Shown: in pieces, positions 21,745-34,200 of the stretch
How positions within the stretch are numbered: position 1 is the stretch's first letter
Layout: every line of letters starts with the position of its first letter
Assembly (NCBI GenBank): GCA_022606425.2
Contig: JAHDVF020000676.1
Coordinates: 248,001-312,000, forward strand
Source: Lepidostoma basale
Lineage: Eukaryota; Arthropoda; Insecta; Trichoptera; Lepidostomatidae
Length of the DNA: 64,000 bases
Direction: 5' to 3'
The notes under the pieces: model-generated
Seen by the model: the letters and a program-made list of their open reading frames with translations, nothing else
Databases searched by the model: none
Told to the model about the DNA's origin: nothing
Position numbers and translations under genes: made by a program

Positions 21745-22860
21745 GAGTTGGAAACAGTATCAATGAATGTCTAAGAACGATTACGAGGATCGATCAACAA
21801 TAGACGCCAAAGCCGTCAAGACCCTTCAAGAAGCGTGAGCCGGCTTAGTCAAGGCCAGCAACCACGCTGTATTCATTACCTTGGACGTGAAAAATGCATT
21901 TAACAGTGCGCGGTGGCGGATGATAATTGCAGCACTAAAGAATATAATCCCGCAATACCTCCTCCGCCTTATTTGTATTACGGCACAGCCGACGGCAAAA
22001 AAAGGGGAGAGACATCTATCAGCCTTGTTGTACCACAGAGATCCGTTCTTGGTTCCACACTGGAACGTCATGTATGATGGCCTACTGTGACTGGAAATAC
22101 CGTAAAGCTCAAGAATCGTGGGGTTTGCGGACGACGTTGGCCTTCTGGTCACAGCCATCATTCAAGCAGCTGCGAACAAAGCACTCCAGAGGATAAATCG
22201 CTGGCTCAAAAAAACGGGACTAACCCTGGCTGCACAAAAAATCGAACCGGTTTTCTTCACAAGGAAACGTAGTCTGAGGCCAGAGCGTGCCATTTTGGTA
22301 GATCGCTGCGCTACCTGGGAGTGCAACTAGACGGCAAATTGAATTTCTGGAAGCATGCAAAAATTGCGACCAAGAAGGCGACCATCACTGCGGCAGCCCT
22401 TGCACGCCTTATGCCAAAAATGGGCGGGCACCGGAAAAAAATAAGTTCTCTACGTGAACGTCGTCCAATCGATGCTTTTATATGCTGCTCCGATTTGGGC
22501 GCCGGTCATGAAAATTGAAAAAAATTTAAGGACGAGGAAAACGGTCGCAAAGGTGCAGAAACAGAGAACGCTGGGAGCTGTAGCAGCATACTCCAGTGTC
22601 CGAAAACGCCGTATTCGTGCTAGCGGGAATCCCACCATTGGATTTGCTGGCAGAGGAACTGAGAGACCTTTACTACTGAGAGTGAACCTGACAAGAAAAG
22701 TGGGCAGAAGCCAAAAACTCCTACAAGACTGGCAGGATCGATTGGACCAAGATACCCAAGATGATGAACCTACGAACTCATCGCAGCGAAAAAGCCATGG
22801 CTAGAAGCAAAAGGCAGCCACACCAGCTTCCACTCGACGCAGATCTTAGTAATTATCGCC
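21745..22860 (+). pseudogene. R1-type LINE reverse transcriptase, broken
   Basis: Blocks in order: NHAVFITLDVKNAFNSARW near 21851; GFADDVGLLVTAIIQAAANK near 22119, with both catalytic Asp residues; LRYLGVQLDGKLNFWKHAKI near 22308. After another frame change, VNVVQSMLLYAAPIWAPVMK lies near 22455 and AYSSVRKRRIRASGNPTI near 22590. The set matches R1-clade elements. Several frameshifts and an internal loss separate the blocks. Confidence 0.7.
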
Positions 22861-23090
22861 CAATTTTTATTCTTCCAAACATATCAAATATATTTTAAAC
22901 TGTCACGAAGAACAGACTAATAAATTTCTTTCATCCAACTAATACGGTTTTACAAAAAAATTGCAACATTTGACACAATAGCCTCACTTCAAAAACATAT
23001 TGACAGCAAAGAGTACAAATGTGCTATTTTCATCGCTACCTTTTGCACTCTGGCCATTTTTTCTCATGACTGACCAGCTACTCTGAATTT
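22845..23090 (+). mobile_element. Jockey/CR1-type LINE fragment
   Basis: NYRPIFILPNISNIF near 22852 matches the NYRPIS-x-LP entry block of jockey-group reverse transcriptases; NRLINFFHPTNTVLQK follows near 22915. The frame then decays. Confidence 0.55.
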
Positions 23091-23687
23091 TTTTTTTTAC
23101 GTATTTATAAAATAAAAAATTAAAATTAGTTAAACAAGTGATAAACTTCCACGTGCTTGGATTAAGTATACGATTTAATGGAAAACAAAACGTATATTTT
23201 TAATTAAAAATAATAAAATTGGTCTGCTATTTTTGGGACACTCTGTTCGATAATTAGTATGACCATTAAATTTTTGGTAAATTTCTCAAAATATGCTTGC
23301 TAAATCACACGTAGAGTAACAGAAAATAATTAGTGACTCTTCAATATATTTTATTTTGATAATTTATTACATTGCATATCAATAATTGTGTACTATATAG
23401 GTAATATATACTAATATTTAGATGTATATTCTTGAAGAAGTTGCTTTCTAATTATCTTGTACAGTGTAGCAACAAATTAACGCCTTCGTCTAAAGGGTCT
23501 CGGCTAACTAACGACTACCTGGAATTGTAAACATTTAATTGGCTAGAGCCATGTCATTTATTGTTTTGCATTGGTTAGTTCATTGACAAATTCGTCCCTC
23601 GGTCAGGAAACAAAAGCAAGAACAGCCCACAAGTCATAAAATAGGTAATATGCTTTGCAAACATTCTACACGGTATTTAAAAAATTG
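23091..23687. other. No gene recognised
   Basis: AT-rich, with no recognised protein or element end. Confidence 0.4.
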
Positions 23688-24705
23688 AGTCTTGTCACAA
23701 GTGTAGGACAACAACTTACTGTCCCCATAATATTAATAAAAAAATTAACTAACCGGAAACAAATGTAAGGCAGATGACTGCATCATGAATACAATTAAAA
23801 AAGGATCCCTGATATGGTTTGGACATATGGAACGAATAGATGAGAGTAGAATGGTTAAAAGGTTGTACACAAGCAGCGTGAGTAGGAAAAGAAGCCGAGG
23901 ACGACCGAGGAACTTTTTCTAGCGTTATTTTTTTCTTATTTTGGCATTTGCAAATTTAATTGTTTCATCGACGATTTTACTAATGAGTATATTTGTAAAA
24001 AAATAGCGTAAAGTAATCGATAGGCTCCGAACAGTTTGTGGGGGTATTCGGTCCAACTGTTCTATTTCCAATAGAACATTTTATTTGTCCTTCTGATGTA
24101 TTACTAGACATTAAATGCTAACTTTTTCTGAATTAGAAAATCCTACTGACGTAGGATTGATGGATGTTGAAGGTTGTTGCGGAATCAGTTCTTCAATATT
24201 TTCATAATCACTGTCTTCGCTTAAATATATAAATCTCCTTTTTTTGGTCGGTATAATATCGCTGCAAACCAATCCCAGGATTGAAACCAGAGAAGAAGAA
24301 GAATATCACTTCCACTATCGGTAACACTTGAATTATCACCGACGTCCATGTCCACAAAAAAACTATCACTTTTATCGCTGTCATTGCAATTAACATTATC
24401 AAATGTAAAAAGGTCCTCATCATCTCTGTTATCGATAAAATCACATTCGTTATTATTACTGAACTTTGCAGTAAAATTTTTGTTGTTTTCCATTGCAGTT
24501 AGTTCACTATAATTATAAATAAGAAAATTACTATTTCTATTATTGTCAACTACTGAGAGAAATACCGCAAAATTAAGTAAGATAATCAAAAGAAAAAATA
24601 TATAGTCGCAAAATGTAGAAGTAGCCTCGGAGAACCGTCACAAGTGCAGGACAACAACTAACTGTCCCAATAATATTAATAAAAAAATTAACTAACCGGC
24701 AATTG
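23688..24705. repeat. Direct repeats flanking LINE and acidic-ORF fragments
   Basis: About 75 bp (GTCACAAGTG...GGACAACAAC...ACTGTCCC then TTAACTAACCGG) occurs at 23688-23760 and 24633-24705 in the same orientation, with a weaker relative near 25225-25290. Between them are a (TTAG)n LINE piece at 23766-23916 (DCIMNTIKKGS, WFGHMERIDESRMVKR) and the acidic frame described next. Repeats of this sort may be subterminal sequence of the piggyBac-like debris. Confidence 0.5.
24208..24494 (-). pseudogene. Acidic N-terminus, possibly piggyBac-like transposase
   Basis: Starting from ATG at 24494 (MENNKNFTAKFSNNNECDF) the frame is very rich in Asp, Asn and Ser (DNRDDEDLF, NCNDSDKSDSFFVDMDVGD). Many piggyBac transposases begin with such an acidic stretch. 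About 1 kb to the right, at 25540-25561, there is a TTAA-bounded end. The catalytic domain is not visible, so the assignment rests on composition and context. Confidence 0.35.
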
Positions 24706-25449
24706 AAATAAAGAATAATGGTTTACCCAGCAGATTGTGTTGATTCTGACTGTGCCAATAATAATAAAATATGATATTTATTCTATCAGCTAAAATGGTG
24801 GATAATTAATTCCAAGAAAAAATCGAACTTTCCGGCAATTTAAATAAAGAATGTTGGTTACCCAGCACATTGTGTATTTATTTGAAATACGTTTTCGTAA
24901 AACATATTGGATTGAGAACTGTGGATTTATGTTAACTAAATATACAATATAAGAAAAATTATATATCACACATTATTGTGTTTTCGTATTTACAATGAAC
25001 TTCTACGAAGAAATTTTAATTGACAACATTAATGTATGACATTTTAGTTAAAATGCCTGGGAAATTATATTCAAGACAAGAAATAAGCTAGTTTGGTTCT
25101 GCATGGTGGTTAGGTAGTTATTTAGAAATGTGTACATTGCTTTTTCTATTACTTTCAATATCGCAAAATTAAGAAATATAATAATTCCACAAAACTATAA
25201 AAAAATAGTCACAACAAGTGGGTGTGGCCTTGCAGAAACCCTCATAAATGCCGGGTAGCGACAGACCGTCCCAAAAAACATTACTGTATGACAAATGTTT
25301 AATCAGCTAAAATGATGCATCTTTTTTTTAACGAGTATATCCATTTAATGGTAAATTTAAACGAAGAAATGTTAGTATATCCAGAATCTTATGTTATTTA
25401 AGTGTATTTGTGGCAAAAAAAAATATATATATATATATTTGCATGCTAG

Positions 25450-25561
25450 AGAAATCGTCGAGTAAACTTATACCCGCGCTCGGCCACTACGTGTGGCCCA
25501 CAGAGCTGGCAACTAGAACTCTGTGGGCCACAATGTCTGGCCCACAGAGTTGTAAGTGTTA
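25450..25561. mobile_element. Right end of a piggyBac-like element
   Basis: The segment holds three copies of GGCCCACAGAG or its complement (near 25495, 25525 and 25542) and ends AGTTGTAAGTG followed by TTAA at 25558-25561, the target sequence of piggyBac elements. The opposite end was not found. Confidence 0.5.
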
Positions 25562-25712
25562 AAAAAAAGCGTTTGACACTGTGGACCATCAAATATTACT
25601 CGGAAAACTTCAATATATTAAAGTTATTCACAAATACCTAGATCTCTTCAGAAGCTATCTAACAAACAGATTACAATTAATTGAAATAGACAGAAATTTC
25701 TTTCAAAATTTT
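25562..25712 (+). mobile_element. Jockey/CR1-type LINE fragment
   Basis: Encodes KAFDTVDHQILLGKLQYIKV and LDLFRSYLTNRLQLIEI, the FDTVDH block of jockey-group reverse transcriptases with its following helix. It ends in a stop at 25711. Confidence 0.7.
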
Positions 25713-26184
25713 TAGTGGGTGTAGACGTCATTAAAGAGCTCCTGTTACAGTTTGTGTATTTTATTGTGTTTTCATTGTTTAAACTTGGTGATTTGATATT
25801 AATCTTCAACTTTATGTGTTTTCTATCGATGTTTTTGTGATTTGGTGTTAAAAATTAATAAAATGTGTTTTTTTTTTAGATTTATAAAATTTTCTTCGAG
25901 CGGCCGCGAGCCGCGAGGTTCGCGAGTGTTCATGTTTAAACTAATGTTATAATAAATGTTTTTTTTTTGTTGTGTTACTAATATATTTAGCCGTCTGCCA
26001 CGTGGTAGATGATGTTTTTTTGTGCAAGTGTTTAAATTTCAAATAGCTCATGAATTACCACCACCGACTTCAATAGAAACGGGGAAAAATCCAACCCCTA
26101 AGAAAAACCATCATATGTGGGAGACGTATATTTTTGGAATAAACACATCCTGTAGGGAACTAGAAAGGACGCAGCCAGTGTATC
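25713..26184. other. No gene recognised
   Basis: AT-rich with T runs; GCGGCCGC near 25901 sits in a short GC-rich patch. Nothing assigned. Confidence 0.4.
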
Positions 26185-27015
26185 CGTTGTTCATCAAACT
26201 TGGGGGTATCTATCTGGTGTCCTGTGTGATCCAAAAATTCCAATCAGGACTAAGGGCAGAGTCTATAAGACTGCAGTGAGGCCCGCCATGCTATATGGAC
26301 CAGAGTGCTGGACCAACAAAAATGTCCACGAACGTCGAGTCCACGCTGCCGAGATGAAAATGCTGAGGTGGGTTGGAGGCGTCACAAGGCTGGACCACGT
26401 AAGGAACGAATACATGAGGGGTAGCTTTAAGGTCTCCCCAATCTTCTTCTTCCTGTGCCGTGTCAGGTCCCCCCGACGTTGGCGATCACTCCGGCGAAAA
26501 CCTCCCTGTCCTGCGCTGCCCGAAACAGGTCATCCACCGTCCTCATTCCGGTCCACTCTCTAATGTTGCGCAGCCAGGACATCTGTTTTCTGCCAACTCC
26601 CCGTCTTCCCTCTATCTTGCCCTCCAATATAAGTCGGAGGAGGCGGTACTTTTCTCCACGCAGCACGTGACCCAAATATGAGACCTTTTTCACTTTGACA
26701 TTCGACAACAGCTCTCTCTTGGCTCCGGCTCTCCTAAGTACTTCGACGGATAACGGAAATAATTAAGAGAATCTCGACTCCGGTGGCACGGTTATGTGAT
26801 GCGAAGAGACAGCGAACACATTGTCCAAAAAGCCCTCAGCATTCCCACAAAACCAAGAAGAGGTCGCCCAATGGCAACATGGTGGGCCAACGTGGAAAAG
26901 GAGCTCCAATGCGAGAACCTGACAGTGGAGATGAGTCAAAATAGAAAAGTTTGGCGTTTTCGTACGAGGAGGGCCGACCCCAGATGATGGGAAATGGCAA
27001 AGGGAAAGAAGAAGA
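26185..27015 (+). mobile_element. LINE 3' end split by another LINE fragment
   Basis: Left part 26185-26430: GRVYKTAVRPAMLYGPECW, HAAEMKMLRWVGGVTRLDHV and NEYMRGSFKV. Right part 26746-27015: EIIKRI, then HIVQKALSIPTKPRRGRPMA and FRTRRADPR. These join into the standard RTE-like C-terminus (ML-YG-ECW ... EMKMLRW ... RNEYIRGSFKV ... RGRP). A reversed LINE fragment lies between at 26431-26745. Confidence 0.7.
26431..26745 (-). mobile_element. Inserted LINE 3' end (LGHVLR type)
   Basis: The minus-strand frame contains KVSYLGHVLRGEKYRLLRLI, GRRGVGRKQMSWLRNIREWT and DDLFRAAQDREVFAGVIANV, a well-known LINE C-terminal pattern, and ends in CAGGAAGAAGAAGA. Pieces of the same family are at 29695-29820 and 62180-62380. 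Confidence 0.75.
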
Positions 27016-28142
27016 GAACAAATGCATACGTTCAAAAAATTCATATTAATATCTGTCAAAACTGACCACATTCATGAAAATTTTGTTCAATTATTTATTT
27101 TGTATATACAAAAAACTAACGACACTGATGTAGGACTTCTGTGTCCGAAATATGTTTGTATTTTAATTTTTAATAAAGCTAGTGTTGTTTACAAAGAAAT
27201 AAACATATTTGTTCTTCACCTAAGTTTTTTGACTGAGCAGTCAAACCGATCTGTATCAGACGAAATAATATACCTGCGGCTGATTGACAGGACAAACAAG
27301 AAACGATGGCATACCTACACGAAAAAACATACGGAAACGGGAAAAGGCCAGAAAGGGGCACCCTTGAAAATGGCCAGAAAGGGGCACCCTTGATTACGAC
27401 TTTCCAGCCATCCTTCAGAGCTGAGAAGCACTAAGCATCTCACAATAAGAAAATATAATAAGTGTGTCCAGGAACGAACACACACACGAACTCTGCCATT
27501 GCCGGTTTAAGCCCTGATGATTGAAAAGAGGAGGGTTGATAAACAAGGCTAGCAACCTGCTTGTCGTTAAACAGCCAACATGCTCACAGCCCACAGAAAA
27601 CAGCCTCGGACAAAGGTAAAAAATCTGGATCGACCCATGCTAGAAAAAGGAAAAGAGAAGAAGAGTCACACGAGGACCCACAACCATGAAGGACAGTCTA
27701 CCTCAGATACGAGAGACAGCCGATGATATTGAACAAATATTTGCTTCAATAAATTAATGAGTAATTCACATTTTTAAAAAAATCTTAAACAAAAACTTAT
27801 ATGTGCGAAGTGTACGCACACCAACGGTTGCAAATTTTGCCGATCACTTTGTGATATGGGGTCCGCACGAGGCGAGATAACCATTCCTACTGGAAAGGGT
27901 TTAGATTTGTTCGGTTACTGTTCACTCACTTAGCAGAGTTGGATTGACAGCGTCATGTCGGTATATTTTCAAGTGATGAAACTCAAATACATGCAATTAT
28001 TTTGCCGATTTGCACTAGTTTTTTTTTGTTCTGAAATACAAACAAAAATTATCGAAATGACCTGTTCGATTTACGACGCTGAACATGTAGAATGTTTCTG
28101 GGTTAAGTCTAATATTTCTCACAGGCACAGATGCGAGGGCGG
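27016..28142. other. Intergenic, downstream of CHTF18
   Basis: No protein recognised. GGCCAGAAAGGGGCACCCTT occurs twice near 27343 and 27371. The stretch 27470-27720 (GAGGAGGGTTGATAAACAAG, GCTAGCAACCTGCTTGTCGT) resembles leaders of RTE-type LINEs as I remember them, which is weak evidence. The CHTF18 3' UTR should lie left of 28143; I see no canonical AATAAA on the minus strand within about 300 bp. Confidence 0.4.
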
Positions 28143-28246
28143 CTAGAGGAGGTCGGAAATCTTCACGTCCCGTCTCACGGCGTTGTTGAAGCCCTCCTTG
28201 TAATGGTACCAGACGGGACTCTTCACGATGTCGTCTATTTTGCCCG
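28143..28246 (-). CDS. CHTF18: CHTF18 last exon, conserved C-terminal tail
   Basis: Acceptor TTTTTTTCAG precedes the exon, which opens with two bases completing an Ala codon (G from the previous exon plus CG). It encodes GKIDDIVKSPVWYHYKEGFN and NAVRRDVKISDLL, then TAG at 28143-28145. In characterised CTF18 proteins this extreme C-terminus holds the Dcc1-Ctf8 subcomplex, so its integrity suggests a functional gene. Confidence 0.9.
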
Positions 28247-31200
28247 CTGAAAAAAAAGCATTCCGTACAGGTCCATGAGGTTCATTTGGCACCGCCAACG
28301 TTCGTCTTATCCATACTATGTGATTCATATGTTGAATCGTGATAAAGGAGAGATCTTCCTCTTACCTTTTCGTGCAGCCGTTGTTGGGGAGCAGGTGACG
28401 GCCACTGTGCGACCGAAGAAGTCCTTCATCACCTGAATCAAAGAGCCACAATGTAACATTTCATAAATACGTAACATAAAATAACATAAACATATAACTT
28501 CAGAATGTGTATTACAAGGGTATGTACTCGTATCAATTATGAATATCTCTGTCAACTTCATTTATTAATATTAATCGATGTATGATTAAGTGTATAGACT
28601 TCCATGATGATGTTATTAAAATAAACAAAAGTTGTTTAAAAATAGAAGAACTAAAAATTCTATAAATGATATGAAATGTTCACGATACGAGTTTCGTCTT
28701 ATGAGGACATCTTCTTGAAGATACTTAAAGATGTCCTCATAAGACGAAACACGTGTCGTGAACATTTCATATCATTTATAGAATTTTTAGTTCTTCTAAT
28801 ATAATTCTGATTTTGAAAATTTGGTTTGGTTCATTTGGTGCTCCCGTGAATTTGGAGAAATTACGTGTAAAAGTGAATTGTTTTGGTCAATTTGATTGTT
28901 GCCGCACTTTATAATAGTTAATTGTGACACGTAATACGTTTGTACTGTTTTGATGTCAAAATTATACAAGTTTTTTCGTTTATATAAAGAATTTTGACAG
29001 GTGTAAAAATAAAATTTTTCATTTGTTCCAATGACAATTTGAATAATTTCTTCAATATTCTTTTAAAGTTCTTGCTGGTGTTGGTTGGTTTTAAGTGCCT
29101 AATTACTGCCAAATAAAAAAAAGTGGATACGTGGAACATTAATTAAATCATATAACAGCTAATTTAAAAAAAGCGGTGGATACGTGTAACATAAATTAAA
29201 TAAACACAAAAGTCCGGATCGTCCATGTCAACATGTGCAACATCGGAAAAACATTATGTGCCATTACATTATGTGTTAAATTTAAAAAACGGTGGATTCG
29301 TGGAACATAAATTAAATAGACAAATGTGCACCATCTAAAAATAACATTTTGTATTAAATTATTTTTATTTTGTTATTTTATTTTATATCATTGTATTTTA
29401 TATTATTTGTTTTAGATTTATTTTGTGGATGTTGGAAGATCGAAATGTGCGCGGGAGATGCCTATTGGTGGCGATGAGGTTCGCAACCCATCACACCGCG
29501 TCTCCCGCGGGGCGAAAAGAGAAGGATGGATTGCCGCATCAGTAAAAGTGTGACAGTCCATTCTTTCTGCCTACCCTTTCGGGGAGACGGCGTGATGGTT
29601 AGTTAGTTAGTTAGTTAGTTCTTCTATTTTTAAACAACTTTTGTTTATTTTAATAACTTCATTTATTTACATTATAGAGGGCTGCATTCAATAATATGTA
29701 ACCATTTGGGACACATCCTGCGCAACGAAAAATACGGTCTGCTGCACCTCATCACAAAAGGGAAGATTAAGGGTAGGCGCGGTGTTGGAAGACCCCAGAT
29801 GTCCTGACTGGAAAACATCAAATAGTGGACTCTATATATCTATCTACCTTATTATTGGGACAACTTAAATACGGATTCGGAATTGAATACTCCCATTCGC
29901 TGTTTACAGAATTAAGGTAATTAGTTATAAAGTCGTCGATACATTAGACACCTCTTTTTCTTCAGTCTATTCCTGTCCACTCCTGGACAAATAAATGTCT
30001 ACTCCATTCGCATCCATGCCTTCCATCTTTGTCACGGTCGCCTTGCACTTCTCTTTGCGGTCCATGGTTTCCAAGTCAGCACCTTCTTGTTCATTTTTCA
30101 ACAAACTATCACGTCGTTTCTCTGAAAGGGTAGGCAGAGAAAATAGAACGCCACACTACTCCTGATCCTGACATACCTCTCTGGTTACCTTCACATTCAT
30201 ACAGCGAGTCTCTGACTCCTCACATGGCCGACATTCAATACTTGATTTATTTGATCGTGCCAAGTTTTCCTCGGTCTTCCTCTATTTCTGGTTCCATTTA
30301 CAACGTTAACATACCTATACTTTTTCCATCATACACAGTATCCACACATTCGTCTAAGAGATCTCATTTCTACTGCATTTATTCTACGTTCATCCTTCTT
30401 TTGCCAGTTCCATGCTTCGCTTCCATACATAGGGATCGGTAGAAGAACACCATTGTGCGCTGCCATTCTAGCTTTTTTGGATAGGTTTTTGTTTGCGATG
30501 ACAACTTTAACTGCACCATTCACTTTTTTGCCTGCCCCAACCCTTCTTTCAATATCCCTCTTCACTGGCCAATCTCTTGTAAACATACTACCTAAATACA
30601 CGAACTCATCTACTTGATCCAAATTTTCACCATTCACGCTAATGTTGCAGACTGTCATGATTTCTTATTTTTCAAAAATTTATTGGACTTATTAACATTC
30701 ATCATCAGATCATTTCGCATGCATACCTCATACATACAATTCACCAGGACTTATAGTTCATGCTCGTTGTCTGCAAGTAGGACAGCGTCATCCGCATACA
30801 AGAGACAGCTTACTGACACTCCGCTCATTTGGGCACCTACATCCAACCCTTTCAGCTCATTCATACACTTGTCCATATATAGATTAAATAACCACGGGGA
30901 CATTACGCAACCATGTTTGACACCTTTATTAATATCAAACCAGGCTGTAAGATCTCCATTTACTCTGACACTAGCAGTGCTTTCCGTGTATAACGACTTA
31001 ATTGCCGTGATCAGTTTTGTACTTATTCCATATTCAAACAATATTTTCCACAACTTTACTATATTAACGTAATCATATGCTTTTTGCAAATCGACAAACG
31101 CACCGAAAAGTTTGCGGTTTTTGGCCAGAAACTTTTCTGTCAATTTACGAAGTCCAAAATTTTGATCCATACATCCTCTGTCATTCATAAAGGCACCTTG

Positions 31201-34200
31201 CACATCCCAAACTTTGTTACTCGTCAATTTTCTTACTCTTTCTATTAAAATTCTGCCATTGACTTTACCAACGACACTCAAAAGACTAATAGCTCTGTGG
31301 TTTCCACATTCCATACGCGATCCTTTTCCTTTGTAAAGGGGCATAATAACTACTCTCCTCCAGTCTAGCGGCGTATATTCCTCATCCAAGTACTGGTTAA
31401 ATAACTTACATAACCATGCAGAAACCACTTCGCCACCGCTTTTAATAAAAATCTATGGCAATACAATCAAACCCAACAGCTTTTCCACTGTTATCCATTA
31501 ACATCTTTAACGTATACTTTCTTAACCATTCTTTCTTCATCCATACGTTCCAAATATTCAAACCAAGTGATCCTTTCATCATTTTGTTCATGATTCCGTT
31601 TTAGATTACTTGCCTGATCTCAGCATTTAAAATTCTATCGATAAAGAAATAATAATGAAAATATTAAATGATTTTAATGATTCGTATATAACTGGATATA
31701 ATAAAACTTTTTCAATACACAATTGCTCACATATACCCTATTTTTTTTTTAATATTTTGTTTGTTACATTTTTCAGTTATTGTTATTTTCATATTTTTTT
31801 ATTTACTTGCTATTTTTACTTTGGCGTATTGTACTAATTAAGATGATAATTGTATTAAAGCTTAAATTTGGGCGTAAAAAAACAAATAATAAAAATCAAC
31901 TACCCACGCAATAAAGATCCTTAATGGGTTGGTAAGAAATGTATTATTTTTAAATGATGAAAGGTTACAAAATGAAGTAATCATCACTCTCGCATTGCCA
32001 TACTTCTCGGCTGACTGGCGATACTACATTAGAATATTTATGGTCAAAACAGATTTTCTATATTTTACCGTTAAATAGGCATTCAAACGCAGTAGTCGGC
32101 CGAGAGCAAATAAGGGAAGTTTGCGGTCCAGCGGGAGGCGAAGGGGCGGTGGGATTAGAGGAAATCATGAAAAATGACCCTAAAGAAATTGGCCGGGTTT
32201 ACTGCGGGACCGAGAATATGCGATCATAAGTGAATGTAAAGCCCCTCACTAACTATCAAATTACACGGAAGCCTGCACGAGATTCGGTATTTTCCGAAAA
32301 CAGCGGACTAAAATGGATTTCAGATTTTTAAAATACAAAACAATGCTCAAATAAAACGATGTTTTTGAAAAACTACCGATACTATTATCTTTATTTCGAC
32401 AGTGACCGGTTTCCCCGTCCAGCTAGGTTCGCTGGCATCGAAAAACTGGATAATTCTTAAAATATAATAACATTGTTTTATTTAATTATTATTTTAAATG
32501 AACTCCCAACCAAGATTCAGTAAAATCATAAAATCATCTTATTTTTAAATATTGGCAATTAACTTTCCGAGTTAAGAAAAAGTTTTGAGACGTTTTATTT
32601 CGTATTTTTATTAATTCGATAACAAACACTGATGTACGAATATTACTTAGAGCCAATGCAAATAGACAACTGTTCGCCACTGTTAAGCTCCGTAAAGTAT
32701 CATATTTTGACCATGTAACGAGAGGCAACAAATACATCTTCCTTTGAAGCTATCTTATATCGCAGGTTTATGCGTATAGACCGCAAATTGATGCCCTTAA
32801 AGTCAATATAACGAACGCCATTCGCCAAATTAAAGTGACAAAGTCGTCGAAAATTGGACCTCCGAAATACGTGGCACCAAGCAAAGCCGCGTCGGACATT
32901 TGAAAGACGTAGTATGCCATAAAACAATATTTTAAATAAAAATTGAGTGAATATCTCACATACAACTTGTTTTGTTTACATCTAAAAATCGAGAGCCCCT
33001 ATTGAAAGACCCTGTATTTGGCGCAAAATGACCTTTAAAGTTTGAATTAGTTACAATTATTTTTATTTCAGAATAAATACATTTTTCATGTCTTCTTCTT
33101 CTTTGCTAGCCTTCTTCCCTCCACTGCTGGATATAGGCCTCTTCCAATTTCCTTTACTCGTCTCTATCAAGATTTTCCAACCCTTTTGATAATATCATCG
33201 GTCCATCTCATCGGTAGCCTTCCGACACTTCGTCTATTTTCCCATGGTCTCCAACTGAGTATCCTGGGTGCCCATCTGTTGCCACCCTGTCTAGCCAAGT
33301 GTCCAGCCCATTGCCATTTCAATGTTGCCACTCGGTCCATGACGTCAGCAACCCTGGTGCGGCGTCTGATTTCTTCATTTCTTATGCGGTCACGCAAGCT
33401 CACACCAAGTATCTGTCTTTCCATGGACCTCTGTGTACACTTGAGCCTGTGGACACTTTTTGCTGTAAGAGTTGTCGTCTCTAGTCCGTATGTCATCATG
33501 GGCAGTATACACATATCGTAGACCTTTCTTTTGAGACAAACCGGTATTTCAACATTTTCAAAGACATGTCTCAGTTTACCAAAGGCAGCCCAACCCAGTC
33601 GCACTCTTCGAGGTAGCTCTGCAGTTTGATTCTCTTTTCCGAGTCTGATTTTATGACCGAGATACACATACTCTTTCACACTTTCTATCTTATTTCCCTC
33701 TATAATAATGTTTTTATTTGTTGGACTTAGTATCTTTGTTTTATCAATATTCATTTCTAGTCCTATTTTATTGGATGCTGTACAGTTTATAAACAGTGAA
33801 TTTATAATAATAATATTAAATGAAGTTAAAACGAATTAAAGTCATAACGGTCATTTTGCGGCAGCTGGTACTTAGCATTAGTAACGATTGAGGTTTAATT
33901 ATAATATTAGTTGTAAGTCCCGGCCCAAGAGTGGAGCTCCAGAGCGGGCAGCCAGCCTCGCGGAGGGCCGCGGTTGACAATAAACCGGGAGACGCGAGGA
34001 AGACGGCCCGCGCCCCTCCCCCTGCGCTGGCGCTGGCGGGGTATCGGCTGTGATCGCTTTGAAATTAGTTTTGGGGCGACGCAACCCAGAAGTTTCACAT
34101 ATTGGAAAAGTCGAAATGGAAATAGAATTGTGTTTCCACTCCGGCGGATATTATCGGATGCCAAATAACAATCTGTTCTCTCGTTCCTCCCCGCGCAACT

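Larger units (their letters stand above)
28612..29657. repeat. Family E hairpin interrupted by a retro-insertion
   Basis: 28612-28798 is a near-perfect hairpin (GTTATTAAAATAAAC ... TTAGTTCTTCTA). Its last 31 bp are displaced to 29627-29657, where they read TTTTTAAACAAC through TTAATAAC and complete the arm. The hairpin without the insertion would be about 218 bp. The right arm carries a hammerhead-like GAAA-CACGTG-TC unit. Confidence 0.75.

Noticed and set aside
28683..28715. Second family E hammerhead on the minus strand
   Set aside because: GAAA is present, but the core, the stem III palindrome and the GTC triplet are lost, so it was not listed as a ncRNA.
30614..31072. 152-codon plus-strand frame
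   Set aside because: It is the antisense shadow of the LINE reverse transcriptase read on the minus strand.
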